A DNA stretch of 64,000 nucleotides from Lethocerus indicus. Taxonomy: Eukaryota; Arthropoda; Insecta; Hemiptera; Belostomatidae. Shown in pieces: positions 1-12,006 of this stretch; the first letter of the stretch is position 1; each line of letters opens with the position of its first letter. The stretch lies in the NCBI GenBank assembly GCA_019843655.1, contig JACDQD010000006.1:28290246-28354245 (forward strand), in the 5' to 3' direction. The position numbers were made by a program, and so were the translations under genes. The notes under the pieces were generated by a model. That model had not been told where the DNA came from. It saw nothing but the letters and a program-made list of their open reading frames with translations, and ran no database searches.

Positions 1-265
1 TACATTTGCATACCGCGCGAGACGGTCGCGGAAAAATGCCCACGTTAATTGATCATTCACGTGCGGGTTCTATCAATTCAACGCACCTGTCGGAACGCGG
101 GTTGGAGGAGAACGCACTGAAATTTTACGCGTCTAAACTAAATCTTAAATTGTAATTTAAACGCGTAACCGACACCAGCAAGAATGAGAAGCCTCTAACT
201 CGGATTGAGCTAAACCATCAATTGAAGGATTGAGATGAGAGCGTCTCCTTCCGTTTGATTCTAAG
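1..265. other. No feature recognised
   Basis: A plus-strand frame is open from the left edge to a stop at 151-153 (begins HLHTARDGRGKMPTLIDHSR). It is too short and unplaced to be called a gene. Confidence 0.4.
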
Positions 266-580
266 GACACCTAGACAGGGTGGATTAGGATGAGGAGAAA
301 GGGCGGAAGTCGGACTTCAGGAACCGGGATTTTGCGACTTCGTCGACTGTCGGGGTATGTTGTGTGGTTAGAAACATACCCTGGGGAGTATTAAGGATGG
401 TAAGAAGGACTTTTGACTGAAATCTCTAGATTTCTGGAACCCAATAGCTTTATACGCTAAGTCCCTGTCGGTTTAAGTATAGCTTTGTATATCGTCAGTT
501 TGTTACTTAAGGTCAATTTTGATGCCCGTTTTAGTAATGGTCTTAAAAGTCCAAATTTTCGGTTTAAGTCGATTCTTTTG
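266..580 (+). repeat. Dispersed repeat A, copy 1
   Basis: Shares GGAACCGGGATTTTG, CTTCGTCGACTGTCGGGGTA, GGTTAGAAACATACC, TTTTAGTAATGGTCTTAA and TTTAAGTCGATTCTTTTG, in the same order, with 40270-40510. No coding capacity. Class unknown. Confidence 0.8.
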
Positions 581-1600
581 AGCAGGGTCTCCTCCCTCGG
601 CAAGTTTATTATTCAATAAGTGATTTAAACTAATATGTAAACCAACCCCCCAATGGGTTGAAACCTAAAGAAACAGAAAAGTCATTTCCATTGCAACTCT
701 TCAGGCGTTCTGACGTAAGAATTCTGATTAGCGCTTTTATAACGTATTGGCATATTGGGCGTTTAAAGAAACATACATTTATTTATAAAAAAAAAGATAT
801 TCAAATAACCCTAAGGGACATTTAAATTGGACGACGGTGAGACGATTAATGGGCGGACAATTCTCGACTGAACAAATCGGTTATTTTAACCGCCACGATT
901 TATTATTTCTATACGTTCGAAGTCATTTACACGCTTCCTAGACCGGTGACCGATTTAGAATTCAGCTGATGTGCCACATTTTCTTGGCGACTAATGCAAA
1001 ATGCCTGACCTGGACGCCGGGGGTTGTGGGGAAATCGTAGAAGAACGAATTTGAAATACTCAAAAGAATATTTGGAACGAGCCAAAAATTAAAATAATAA
1101 TTCGATTTGTTCCATTCCAGAGACACTGGAGTGATTACATGAAATTGCATCCGGAGATATTAAACTTTTAAACAATTACAGAATAAAAATAAACGATTAA
1201 AAAAATAAGCTTAAGAACACCTCCTCCGTAGATGAGCACGGACAATCCGTCAGAAGTTATTATTGTTTGAATAACGATTTGCCTCATTACTATATCCAAT
1301 CGAAAATTATGAGGATTTTATATGCGTACGAAATTCCAATAGAACATTAAAACGAGAGCTAAGGGCAAGAGAATTGATAGAATTAAACGTGAATTCGAGA
1401 CACGGCAATTTTTTTTTGTCGAACGCCTATACACAGTCAATTAAGTTACCTTTCTGGCGATACGGTGTGATTATGTTCCGGGAAAAGGAGTAAGTTTGGG
1501 TAATCACGAAGCCAGGCATCGGCCGAGCAGAAGTCATTTTCCTTATCATTAAAGCCGAATCGCTAAAGCGAAATTAAGACATATCGTAAATTATATAACT
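581..1600. other. AT-rich spacer, nothing recognised
   Basis: No repeat family of this window, no splice-bounded ORF. Contains short A/T homopolymers. Confidence 0.5.
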
Positions 1601-1604
1601 CGGT

Positions 1605-1623
1605 GCCGGGTTCGAATCCCGGC
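1605..1623 (+). tRNA. tRNA T-arm-like fragment (pol III box B)
   Basis: GCCGGGTTCGAATCCCGGC is a perfect T-arm stem-loop with box B. The upstream 60 bases do not give a convincing D-arm, anticodon arm or acceptor partner, so this is a tRNA relic or the head of a tRNA-derived SINE rather than a working tRNA. Confidence 0.3.
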
Positions 1624-1633
1624 TATTTATTAG

Positions 1634-1780
1634 GTATGTATTTTGGTCTTGAGGAGTTCTACAAGTGGCAGACTGTTGTTGATAATATCGGTGAATATAT
1701 AGTAGAAATTAAAGTTTCTTTTTTAGCAAAATAAAATGAATTCCGGAGTCAAAAATATCGATTACTTTCAGCTACCCCTA
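1634..1780 (+). mobile_element. Tc1/mariner relic, transposase C-terminus
   Basis: Encodes LEEFYKWQTVVDNIGEYIVE, the typical ending of a mariner-family transposase (GxxxLxxRWQKVVxxxGEYIxD). It ends with a terminus related to that of 24287-24456 (ATCGATTACTTT...ACCCCT). The left terminus is lost. Confidence 0.6.
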
Positions 1781-1924
1781 ATATTCGATTAACGATCAAA
1801 AGAATATATTGTACAATATTATACAGATTCTCTGGCAAACTGACATCGTTACTCGAGATTAAAACACCAATGGAGGGTGGAAATAAAATTTTACCGACTT
1901 GTAATTGAAAAAAATTAGTTTGAC

Positions 1925-2365
1925 ATACATGTTTTGTGGTATGGAAGGGGGGTTTGGAATACCGTACAGTTTGGTCTTTTGCTAGACCGGTTTCGGCTGC
2001 TCGCTGTGTACATGTGAAAGTGACAGTGCAGTAATCCTCCTTAAAGGATCACGCCCTCACACCATCCCCTTCCGACAAACACAATCCCCCAATAACAATA
2101 ACAGAACACACATATATACAAACGACTGACATACTGACAAACGTTAGAGTACATGTGAAAGTGACAGTGGGCAGTGAGGATGGCCCCAAAAACATCCAAA
2201 GTGCTAACAGTGACTACTGACACAGCGCTACTGAAGACGGCGAGAGCGGCCGAAACCGGTCTAGCGAAAGACCAAACAGCAGCGAGAGGAGAGAGAAACA
2301 TCACGAACCTACGGGGTATTCCAACCCCTCGCAGACCACAAAACAGGTATATTGAAAATATAAAC
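1925..2365 (+). mobile_element. Foldback (FB) family copy, rearranged
   Basis: Left-arm fragment 1925-2010 (ATGTTTTGTGG, TTTGCTAGACCGGTTTCGG), then right half 2040-2365 with CCGAAACCGGTCTAGCGAAA, CTCGCAGACCACAAAACAGG. The right part is the duplicated block shared with the POLQ intron. Confidence 0.7.
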
Positions 2366-2842
2366 GAATCCTTTACATAATTTTAACCGGTTCGCTACCG
2401 GGGTCGTCTGGAGAAAACATCCCAAGATTTTTTTCGCGATTATATGAAATCAATTGGAATAGATTTTATGTGTGTGTGTGTGTATTTAGAACGGTCTAAA
2501 AAAGTGAAATAAGTATTCTTTTAAACTGACACAAATATGTGACGCCGGGCTATAATTAAATTAGAAGAAATTGATTATAAGACAAAAAAATATAAGTACA
2601 ATTTATCGATACGAAATTCATTTTATTTTACGAAAAATTCGTCATTTTGTCGAGAGATATATTTCTGTTAAAAAATATTAAATGTAATAATAATTTTTAT
2701 AGCTCACTTATATCTAGCTACTTACATACAAATTTTAATAATTTTACTTCGCGAAATCTTTTCCTTTTTAAAATTTAACTTATCGCCCGTTAATTTCACT
2801 AACCCGGCTAAAACGACCTATTTCAACTGCTATAAAACCCGG
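2033..2842 (+). repeat. ~0.8-kb block duplicated in the POLQ intron (57907-58787)
   Basis: From AATCCTCCTTAAAGGATCAC through the FB right half, the TTAACCGGTTCGCTACCG terminus, a (GT)n patch and AAACGACCTATTTCAACTGC, the order matches 57907-58787 with small indels. The boundaries do not coincide with either element, so a composite was copied. Confidence 0.85.
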
Positions 2843-2845
2843 TAA

Positions 2846-2955
2846 AACATCCAAAGTGCTAACAGTGACAGTAACACAGCGCTACTGAAGATGGCGAGGG
2901 CGGCCGAAACCGGTCTAGAAAAAAGGGGCCAAACGACAGAAACACACGAAATATA
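2846..2955 (+). mobile_element. FB family right-arm fragment
   Basis: AAAACATCCAAAGTGCTAAC, then CGCTACTGAAGATGGCGAGG and CCGAAACCGGTCTAG. The hairpin 3' half is degraded. Abuts the end of the duplicated block. Confidence 0.7.
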
Positions 2956-5900
2956 GTGTATAGAAATTGTTCACCATGATGACCCCCGGTTTGACCCGTT
3001 CAAAGGCGAGAATTGAAGGAAGTAAGGAAGGGGGTGGTTGTTGGGTAGATATAGAGGGGAGGGGCCGCAGGCTCGGGCTCAATAGAACGCACTTATCCTG
3101 GAATAACGGTAAACCAGTTTCCCCTATTTTTACACATCATTCTGCGGTCTCCCGCTTCAAGGCGGCGTCAACCAGACGCTCAATCACAACATTTAATACT
3201 CTATAATTGGATCCTGTAATGCCGGCCGCTCCAATCTCTCCTCTATCTATATCTCTCTCCCTTCCGGTTATAAATAAACCGAGGCTGGGGGGGGGGGATT
3301 GAATTTTTTATGAAATATGTCTGGGGACAATTGCATACGACGGTACATAAAAGGCTCTAAATCTCACATCGAACAGCTACCCTTTTTTTGAAGCTTTAGA
3401 AAATGTCATTAGTTAAACAAATCATGCCCTTCCTCCCCCTCTCGTGGGGACATTAAAATCTATTAGCGATTACGGGGAATTAAGTTATTTCCGCGCGACT
3501 TTTTGTGACGCGAATGTTTCCTCTCGAAATGTGGCGCGAGACATCGAATCGAAATATAGTAAAAATTACTAAGATATATAAATGAGATGTCGGCGACTTT
3601 TGAGTTTCAAAGCTATAGATAGATCTAACGAGTGAGAAAATCGGAAGAGATTCTTCTCTCGGAAAATAGGTTCTTTCGGCAAATATCATTCTTTAACAGA
3701 TTTAGTAATAACAATTAGAAATTTTCAACCAACGGATTTATTCATATTTTTTTCTTATTAGAACAACGGCAAAACGTTCAAACAGGATTGAGTTTCATGG
3801 TACAAGTAGTATTGAAGATCTCCGGATAGATGTTTATACGGATACGTTAGAAAGACTAAATATAGACCCAAAACGATGGCAGTGACAGTGACATTTTTTC
3901 AGATTGTCCTTACATGGACAAGAATTTCCATATAAGGTTCCATTTTTTTGAATATGTGAAAAAAACATTAACAGATCATTGAACACTTTAGAAGTTGTGA
4001 TTGGAAGCTCATAAACAGCTTACAGCTAATAAGAGAAAGAATATTTTCGCGGTTTTAAAAATCCTGCAATATTCAAGGCTCTAAATACGAAACGACCTTC
4101 CTCTGGAATGGATGCAACGCTCGAACCGCGGTGAATATAATATTACGTATTCCGTGAGGAACCGCATCCCAACGGACAGGTTTCCTTATCGGACGAATAT
4201 CCTTCGGCGTTATTCACTCTTCGGTAATAACAGCACCGGGGGTTTTCAGCTTTGGGAATCGGCCGTGGAGGAGGAGGAGGAGGAGGAGGAGGCTGTATTT
4301 GGTTTTATGGGGCTACAACTTGTTCACTCCACGGAGCATCAAAACCGCTTCGGACAGACAAAGTACGAGGCGAAATATTTCTATCCCCCGTCTAAATATA
4401 GTACAAAGAACATGTTCATGTTTTAATTACGCCCGGTGTAGTAGACTAGATCTCAATTTATGGCCAAATAAGAGGTCAATATCGACAATAAGCATATACC
4501 TTATGGGATAACTTTCTTACTAAACGCTCGATATTCTATTTCTTCAAGAAGCCATTACTTACTTTTCATCACGTTATTACCGAGTGTTCAGTGCAGTCAA
4601 CGACGTAATGGCACTGCCATCAATCTCAATTCCGCCTTTCCCTAATGGCGCCCCCCCCCCGTTTATTGCTTAAATAAAAAGGAGGGAATGGACAAAAGGG
4701 TAATTTGAAAAATGTCGGGAGAATTGAACGGCAGACTTCGTAACCCCGTCAGCAACGGTTTAACCGAAAGGCCAACGCTAACCCCGTAATTACGAAGAAA
4801 AAAAAATTCTTCTTTTTTTCAGACAGCCCAACCGGACATTTGATACGAGATAAAAATTTGTGCTATAAAATGCATAATGCATTTAAAAAAAAAACGCGAT
4901 AAAATCGAAACAACTGCTCTTAGCACCTCCCTGAAAAAAAAAATTATACAAAAAGTCTATCTTGGACTCCGGTTGAGTCGCTCCCATACGCATAATTAGA
5001 AAAAAAAAAGTTGGTCTTTTTTATTAAAAAAAAATTATCGCGATTTCAGTTGAACATTGCATGGATATTCAGGATCTAAGTGTATTTCCGTAGCTCCATC
5101 TTCAAGCCATTTTATAAGAGCGTCATGGAATCGTAACTCGTAAAAAAAACTGTCTCGTCCTCCGCTAGACCGGTTCGGCTCCACACCAACGTCAGTAGCA
5201 TTCCTTCGGTCAATTAATTGCGGCACGCCCCCCCCGATAAAGGAACTTGGCTGTACAATTGCGCTCGGCGACGCTGGGAGTAAATCAAATCGTTGGGAAA
5301 ACATTTCAAATTTCCGCAATTTGAATCTGTCGGGACGAATTCAAATTCGCGTTTCGAAATCGCACGCCGAGGAACTCAGGTGTGAAATTGTTAATCGCCT
5401 CCGCTAATTTCTTTAAAGATATTTTCGTGAAAGTAACAACATCTGTCGGTAAGGAACGAATCGAGTCCGGTGACGCGGGTACGGCCGCCAAAAATCCATG
5501 AAATGTGACTCAGTTTCGGTCCCGCGAAAGAGAAATCTTATTTTTTTATTGAGTCGAACTTTCGTTCGTTTGAAAATCGCCGAGAATTTCCTGACTAAAT
5601 ATAATTTTAAAAATTGTACTTGGGCATCATCGTTCAGGCCCGCCATTGAGAACACGGAACAATTAGGAGTTGCGGCAATATATTTTCGACGGCCGACAGA
5701 CGGCGAAAGGAAATTGTATTTGAATTTTAATGAAAAAAAAAAATTGAATAAAGATATGTACTCGACATGCTACACTGCCTATTACCATTTGTTATTACCG
5801 AACGGCGGAGCGACAATAACTTTTGCAACACTAATTTCCCGGCGATGATTTATATCGACAGTGCAGATTAATAACCAACCAGCCGCAGATGTCACCGCGA

Positions 5901-6544
5901 AGTATATCGGTCCACGCAAGTTCAGTGCCCTTGGGAAACGCAAATTTTGAAACGAAGCGTATGTCGACACAAAATGGCTTCACGAAGAAAAATACATTTC
6001 ATACAATTCGAAGAAATAACGGCGTATAACAGAACTGCATTTGGGTCGACTTTCGTTAGAGTGAAACCAATAGATAAACCACGACGCGTGCCACAAGATT
6101 TGCTTTCAATTCAGCGCCAAAAATTATAAAAACTAATAACTATTTTCATTCCTCCGAATTACCAAAAAAAAGGAAGGACGTTCTCTTTTATTACGATAAT
6201 GTATATCCGCAACTCGATTATTGTAAACAGAAATGTAGAGCTGTATAGAGGGCGGATGTCCGCTTATGCGGCGTTTCGAAACTCGGGTCCCACTTCTCAG
6301 TTTCACACACATACCCTTTAGTGCGTTCAACCAATTTACATAGTAATATTTCGGTCAACCTAAATATTTTCAAAGCCAGACACATTGTATAGTGTACAGT
6401 CGACATTTATCAATACTCGATACGATATCCGAAAATGTTTTAATGTTCCAGTTTTTTCAGATCAGATAGGCCACAAATAAAGCAATCGATATACTGTTAC
6501 TCTGGGCAGTAGCAATATAAAATTTAAATGTGCGAAATACTGCA
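2956..6544. other. No gene recognised
   Basis: Mixed composition. Contains a (GAG)n run at about 4267-4292 that creates a poly-Glu frame, and poly-A/T runs. No recognised repeats or exons. Confidence 0.45.
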
Positions 6545-6722
6545 CTGTCACTGTCACTTGTACTGGTGTGGGGATGCGAAAAACATCCAAAGTGCCAACA
6601 GCGACTACTGAAGATGGCCGAAACCGGTCTAGCAAAAGACCGAACCGGCGGCAGGAGACAGAAACACGACAGATCTACGGTAGTATTCCACAACCCCACG
6701 CGGACCACAGAACAGGTACGTT
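6545..6722 (+). mobile_element. FB family right half
   Basis: GTCACTGTCACTTGTACTGG, AACATCCAAAGTGCCAACAG, CCGAAACCGGTCTAGCAAAA, a GACCGAACCGG hairpin 3' side, then the CACGCGGACCACAGAACAGG tail. Confidence 0.75.
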
Positions 6723-7769
6723 AAACTAGTGCGAAATATAGATAGCGAAATGTGTTGGCGTGGGACCAATTTCAGATTTCAGATGAGCACGTAAGATGCA
6801 GAATACTCGTTACAATTATACTGAATTCATTTTGTACAATTATGTACCGTCGTATACAGTTTCGGCACCGATTTTATTTCGGCGACCAATTGTTCAGAAA
6901 GAGTTGCCAAGTGGGAAGCGATTGCCGATTGAGACAAGGGTCAAAAGAGAGAGAGAGAGAGAGGGAGAAAGAAGGAGAGAAGTTTATCCCCCTCGGGGGG
7001 CCTAAAAACGGATATCAGGTTCTGAGGGAGGAGGTGCTGTATGCGTCCGTTTGCAGGAGGTGAACGACCCGCATCGCTCATAGAAAATCCCTTGACCGCT
7101 TCCAACCGGCCTTCCCTTCCGCATAGTACCAACGCGGCTTCCATACCGCGTTTTTTTTCTTTCTTTCTGCACTCAAACACGATTAGTTCCGATTTTTCAG
7201 AGACGAATCTGCGTGGTTAATCGAACTCGAACTCGTTGGCATTTGTGGAAGGACACGCTGTACGGATTGCGACTATTTCGAGCGTGAATCTGGGAATTGG
7301 TCAATGCTAATATTCCCTTGACATTTAGCCCACGTACACTGGTACCCGGGGGGTCAACATAACAGCTGATTTGTTTCACAACCTTTTCAACCTTTCCTCC
7401 CCGAATATTGAAAATTTGAAACAATATTCGCGAGCGTAGGACAAGGATGTAGGACGTCGCATCGATGCCAACGTTCTCGGAAAAGCTCGATTCGATAAGC
7501 CCTACCGAGAAATAGATGCGCACAATCTCGCATCTATCATACTGACTAAGCGAGTGATTAGAGAATCACTTGGTGGACACTAAGAATTCCGGAAATTTAT
7601 TCTGAATCAAAACGGTGCAGAACAACGCTGTTTCGTTTGGTATAGGGCAAAGGGTTATAAGTGAAATACCTCAGAGTTCCCAACGTGCAAATAACAAGAA
7701 TGAGAAACGATGGAGGGATGAGGTGCTATGTGCGCCAAACCGTACAAAATAAAGTGTTTAAGATACCAG
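6723..7769. other. Spacer with (GA)n run
   Basis: (GA)n at about 6947-6972. No exon or transposon signature recognised. Confidence 0.45.
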
Positions 7770-7945
7770 TTTTTTTGGTCTACGAGGGGTTGGAATACCG
7801 TAGATTTCGTGTCTGTTTCTGTCTCCTCTCGCCGGTTCGGTCTTTTGCTAGACCGGTCTTTCGGCTGCTCGCCACCTTCAGCAGCGTTGTCAGTCACTTT
7901 TGGCACAAAGGCCAGACCGGCGAGAGGAAAAACACACGAAATCTA
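7770..7945 (-). mobile_element. FB family arm, reverse orientation
   Basis: TACGAGGGGTTGGAATACCG, CTCTCGCCGGTTCGGTC, TTTTGCTAGACCGG, then a junction with a forward fragment GACCGGCGAGAGG. Confidence 0.7.
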
Positions 7946-8764
7946 AGACAACAACTACTCAATTATCCGAGTCCCGATCGAACAATTATATTTCAAATTA
8001 AATATCAAAACGTTTCCTTCGAATTAGCCACGCCTTGCTGGGTTGCGCAACTTGCATCCCCCGCCTCTCAATACTCACGGGAATTTAACGGGTCTGACCA
8101 AAAATAAAGAAGAGACAGTCTTTCTACGAAGCACGATTACAAAAAAAAAAGGTCATCGATTTATATCTCGTACGTGGATATATTTTTCACTGTCATAATT
8201 AGTCAAATTTCCGAAACCAGCCGGCGGTAATTCACTGTTCGGCGATCGGGGCGGGCGAAGTTTTCGAAAATTATCAGGTAGCGACGGTCATTAGGTAACA
8301 ATCGAGTTTTACGGTCGTACCGATTCAATTACCGACGGCCGATCTCCGTCTCCGACACGGCGTCACGTAGAGAGACGCCATTCAGAATCGATGCTATCGC
8401 TCCGTGCAAACAACAGGCGTTGTCACGGATCAAGGCCGGCCTAAGGTTGGCTTAGCCTCAATCCGTGATTAATTTACGAGGGGGGGTGGGGTCTCCGCAT
8501 TAAATACACACGAAAACCTATTGCGGCGGCCTCAAGAGCCGCACGAAAATACGACCCCGGCCCTGAGAAGACATCCCTGTTTCCCGAAGGGAAATCTCAC
8601 GCGATTAGTCATCAACCGAAACGCTTTTTTTTACCGAATAACGACAGTAATCGGTGCTCATTAATGTAATACAATTGTTATACAGCCCCTAGCCGAAGGA
8701 AAAATGAACTGGTCGCCCGACATTATATTTCAACTTTTCAGTTTGAACCTTTGAATTTTGCCTT
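7946..8764. other. No feature recognised
   Basis: CpG-containing spacer with no repeats of this window and no splice-bounded ORF. Confidence 0.45.
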
Positions 8765-9062
8765 GAAATGCAGAATAGGGCCCCCCCCACTGATAACCTA
8801 ATAGACGACTGTTTTTATTATTATTATTAGTTAGTATCATGTGGTTGAGATATGTACGAATCTTGGATTGGTCGTATGTGCGTCCCGAATGCGGAAAGAA
8901 TGTCTCTCGGACCGGGTAATTTATTGGAAGAAACCGGTCGATATTAGTTAAATTACAAAATTGAACCATTTGTACAATCGATAGTTTCCGGGGCGAAGGT
9001 TATAACATCGGTTAAAAGAGATACGTCACGATTATTAGTCGGGGGGCCCTATTCTGCATTTT
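8765..9062. mobile_element. ~300-bp TIR element (MITE)
   Basis: Left end AAATGCAGAATAGGGCCCCC is the reverse complement of the right end near 9042-9062 (GGGGGCCCTATTCTGCATTT). Non-coding interior. A family assignment is not possible. Confidence 0.65.
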
Positions 9063-11603
9063 AACCGAATTTCGTTATCTCAATTTTTTTCCCTACAACT
9101 ACATAAAATCGAATTTTCAAAAACCGTCAGAATTTTAAATACCGGGTGACTCTCAAATATTGAGTTGTACGAACCGGTGCAACATTAAATTCGATAACAT
9201 TTCATACACATAATTTCAATAAAATTTGAAATATTTTCGGCGAACAAAGGACAAAACAACACGTGGCCGTACTGTATATAAAATTTGAAATTTCATCCGG
9301 CTAAAGTGGATTAAATTAAAACGACAATCAAACATCTGTTTCCTGTCCAATAGGAGTGGACAGTGCAGTACGCTCGATAAACTAAGTTGCATGTTGGTCG
9401 CGAGGTCCGCAGGCTGCAGGGCAACTTTCATTTCCTCTCGCGCTTAATATATCAACAGGCGCACCGCCACTGCATTTATTGGCCCGTCGACTCAGAGATA
9501 ACGGACGATAAGAGGGAGAGAACAATGAACACGGTCGGTGGGTGGAATTGCCGATGTGGAAATCTCGGAAACCACTTGCTACCTGAGCGGCTTAAATACA
9601 CATTACCGTAATATTTCAAAATTGGGTATTGCATACAAATTCTAATTGACTTTATCTATTGAATAGTCATAGAAAAAAATTTTGTTCTGTTTGCTAGCGA
9701 CAAAGTTGTTTTGGAAAATAAGACGAATTTAAGATTTCAAATATAAATAGCTTCTGAGAAATTACTCGCAGTGGCGTTAACAAATTGAACGCGAGATTTC
9801 TTTTATGCCGATTGCCATAAGGCGACATTTGCGTAGCTAACGTATGGCGTAAGACCGGAGGGGGTGGAACGCGGGGAGGCCTATCGGTAGATATACGTTT
9901 AGGGGGTATTTCGTTTTTAAAAAAAAAGGGTAGACATTAGAAAGTAGAAAGGGAGGAAAGGCCGTTTCGATTGTCCGTGTCCGACAAAAAAAAAAAAAGG
10001 GACGACCCGTCTAATTGCTGTGGTCTGTTTGGCTTTCTCTTACATATCGCATTTTTTTTCAAACCTACAGAACGTACAAAAAGCCGCGAGAGATCCAGCG
10101 CCGTTGGACGAGCGGGACCATCGAAAACCTGTCTCGAAGGGACAAGGTTCAATTTGTCCGCGTAAGGTCCGACCGACGACATCGGCCGTCGGTTGAATTT
10201 TCGGTCTGTAATTCTCGGCTAGAAGAAACCAGTCTTCCCGAAACCAGTCTAGGAGAAGACATGTGCACTGTTGTGTACTCTTCCCTACAGTCAAATTGTC
10301 TCGTAAACGCCGTTTCGTCTCGAATTGAGATATTCAAGAGCATCTCTTGAGAACTACTCGCTATAATCGCCAAGTTCTGTGTTGGACCAGTTTCAGCCGA
10401 CAATTTCGGCCGGATGTTTATTCCAGTATATCTTATTGTTTTTGATTGCAATTATACAAGCCGTCGATGGTATAATGTCCGCTTCGGGTGGCCGCAATTG
10501 AAATAAGCGAATTCGATTGAGCGTCGAATTATTATCTTTGAAGGACCCGCTGAAGTTGCATCCTGCGTTAACCAGAAGGATTGCTAGTTTATTGTAAAAA
10601 AAAAAAATTGTCAATAAAAATCCACTCGGCCAGCAGGAGTGAGAAACCGGTGTCCGACAGGTCGGCGGCTCGCCTTTCCCCTCCCTTTGTCCTCCCGGAC
10701 GGGACTCCACATCTTGCGCCTTCCCCCCGGAGGGGTGGAAGGGGGAGGGGTTTCTTTCTCCTCGATACGGGACCAGTCGATAGCCAGGGATGAGCATGAT
10801 TTAACCCACTAAGGAAAAGGGGTCGCAACCGTTCACGAGCGAAAGCGGGGCACTCCGTTCGGGCCGGATAAAATCTTCACTCTTTTCTCATAGCATAAAT
10901 GTTACCGAGATTATTATTTAAATGGCCGTTCAAGCGAGCAGTGATATTCGAATGGAAGCAGCCTCAAGTGGATGATGATTAGGGAAATCATATGCGTAAC
11001 CAAAATTTTTTTGCAATTCCGTATGCGTTCCCGAATAATTTGAATACAGCCAATTCGGCGGGTCAAATTTCTCCGTGAGAAAATTCCAGGTGTCACACGC
11101 AGAAAATTCCAGGTGTGCAGCGCCTATTTCGTTTTTACGCGGCGAAATCCAGTATATATAAAATTCCTATTTCTGGACTGAAAGCGGGTTGGCCGCCGGC
11201 GTAAACCCTAACGCCGGCGCTTGAAAACGGCCGGTTTATGAGAAGAACTGGAGGAGAAGAAAAAAAAAATGTCCAAGCGAGTGCAATGAAATCGACCGAG
11301 GCCGCCGCCGCTTCTTTTTACGGTGGGCTTATAAAATGTAAAATCGCGTCGTACAGGTTCCCGCCGTACGGCAGTAAAATCGGACGAAACGGTTTACGGC
11401 GTCCCGGGGCGTAAGTAAAAAACAGTCGAGCGCCGTTTTCAACCTTTCTCCCGACACTTCGCAGGCTGACCGTCCGGGACTTAAATCTTTCACGAAGCGC
11501 GTTTTGCAGCTATCGGATCGGTTGTCGATCCGTCGATTAGATATATTCCAGGAGCGAACATAGGTATTCGGTTCGTATCAAAATCAGTCAATACTAATAT
11601 ATA
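9063..11603. other. No gene recognised
   Basis: Includes a GC-rich patch (10640-10780) with Pro/Arg-rich chance frames, and a plus-strand 42-codon ORF (ATG 11286) that ends at a GTAAGT. Neither has recognisable homology. Confidence 0.45.
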
Positions 11604-12006
11604 CCGGGTTGACAACTAAGTAATTGCGGTACAACACCAACAAGTGGCGTTGTACATATTTTAAGTACGTCAAAGCACAGATAAGATTCTTTGATATGTT
11701 ATTATTTGGCCCTTTCTGAAACATTCGGTATCAACATTACATTGACCGGTCGAATTGTGTGTGTTCATCAAAAAGATGAGGAGCGCTCTTGGACGTCCAG
11801 TGGAGGTCGATGATGACCGAATAACGATCATTATTGATTCGGATCGCCATAGTTCAACAACAAGGGACATTGCAGAGAAGCTGAATGTATCTTATAAGTG
11901 GCATTCAAAACCATCTACGGCTTATCTGCGCAAAGATGTTGACGTACTTAAAAATATGTACAACGCCACTTGTTGGTGAAATCCGCAATTGCTTAGTTGT
12001 CAACCC
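11604..12006 (+). mobile_element. Mariner element remnant, internally deleted
   Basis: Inverted termini GGTTGACAACTAAGTAATTG (left) and CAATTGCTTAGTTGTCAACC (right) are the classic mariner ends. The inner AACAAGTGGCGTTGTACATA is also inverted, so the TIRs are ~60-70 bp. It retains a transposase N-terminal piece. Confidence 0.85.
11775..11905 (+). pseudogene. Mariner transposase fragment (HTH region)
   Basis: The plus frame reads LGRPVEVDDDRITIIIDSDR, then STTRDIAEKLNVS, the GRPxEVDDDxIxxIIExDR...TTREIAEKLNVS helix-turn-helix segment of mariner transposases. No DDD catalytic region follows, so it is non-functional. Confidence 0.85.

Noticed and set aside
1..153. Frame open from the left edge (HLHTARDGRG...)
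   Set aside because: About 50 codons with no family resemblance, no way to check the upstream end, and CpG-rich sequence where chance frames are long.
10393..10828. Overlapping Pro/Arg-rich ORFs on both strands
   Set aside because: GC-rich patch open in several frames at once. No conserved motif or splice signals.
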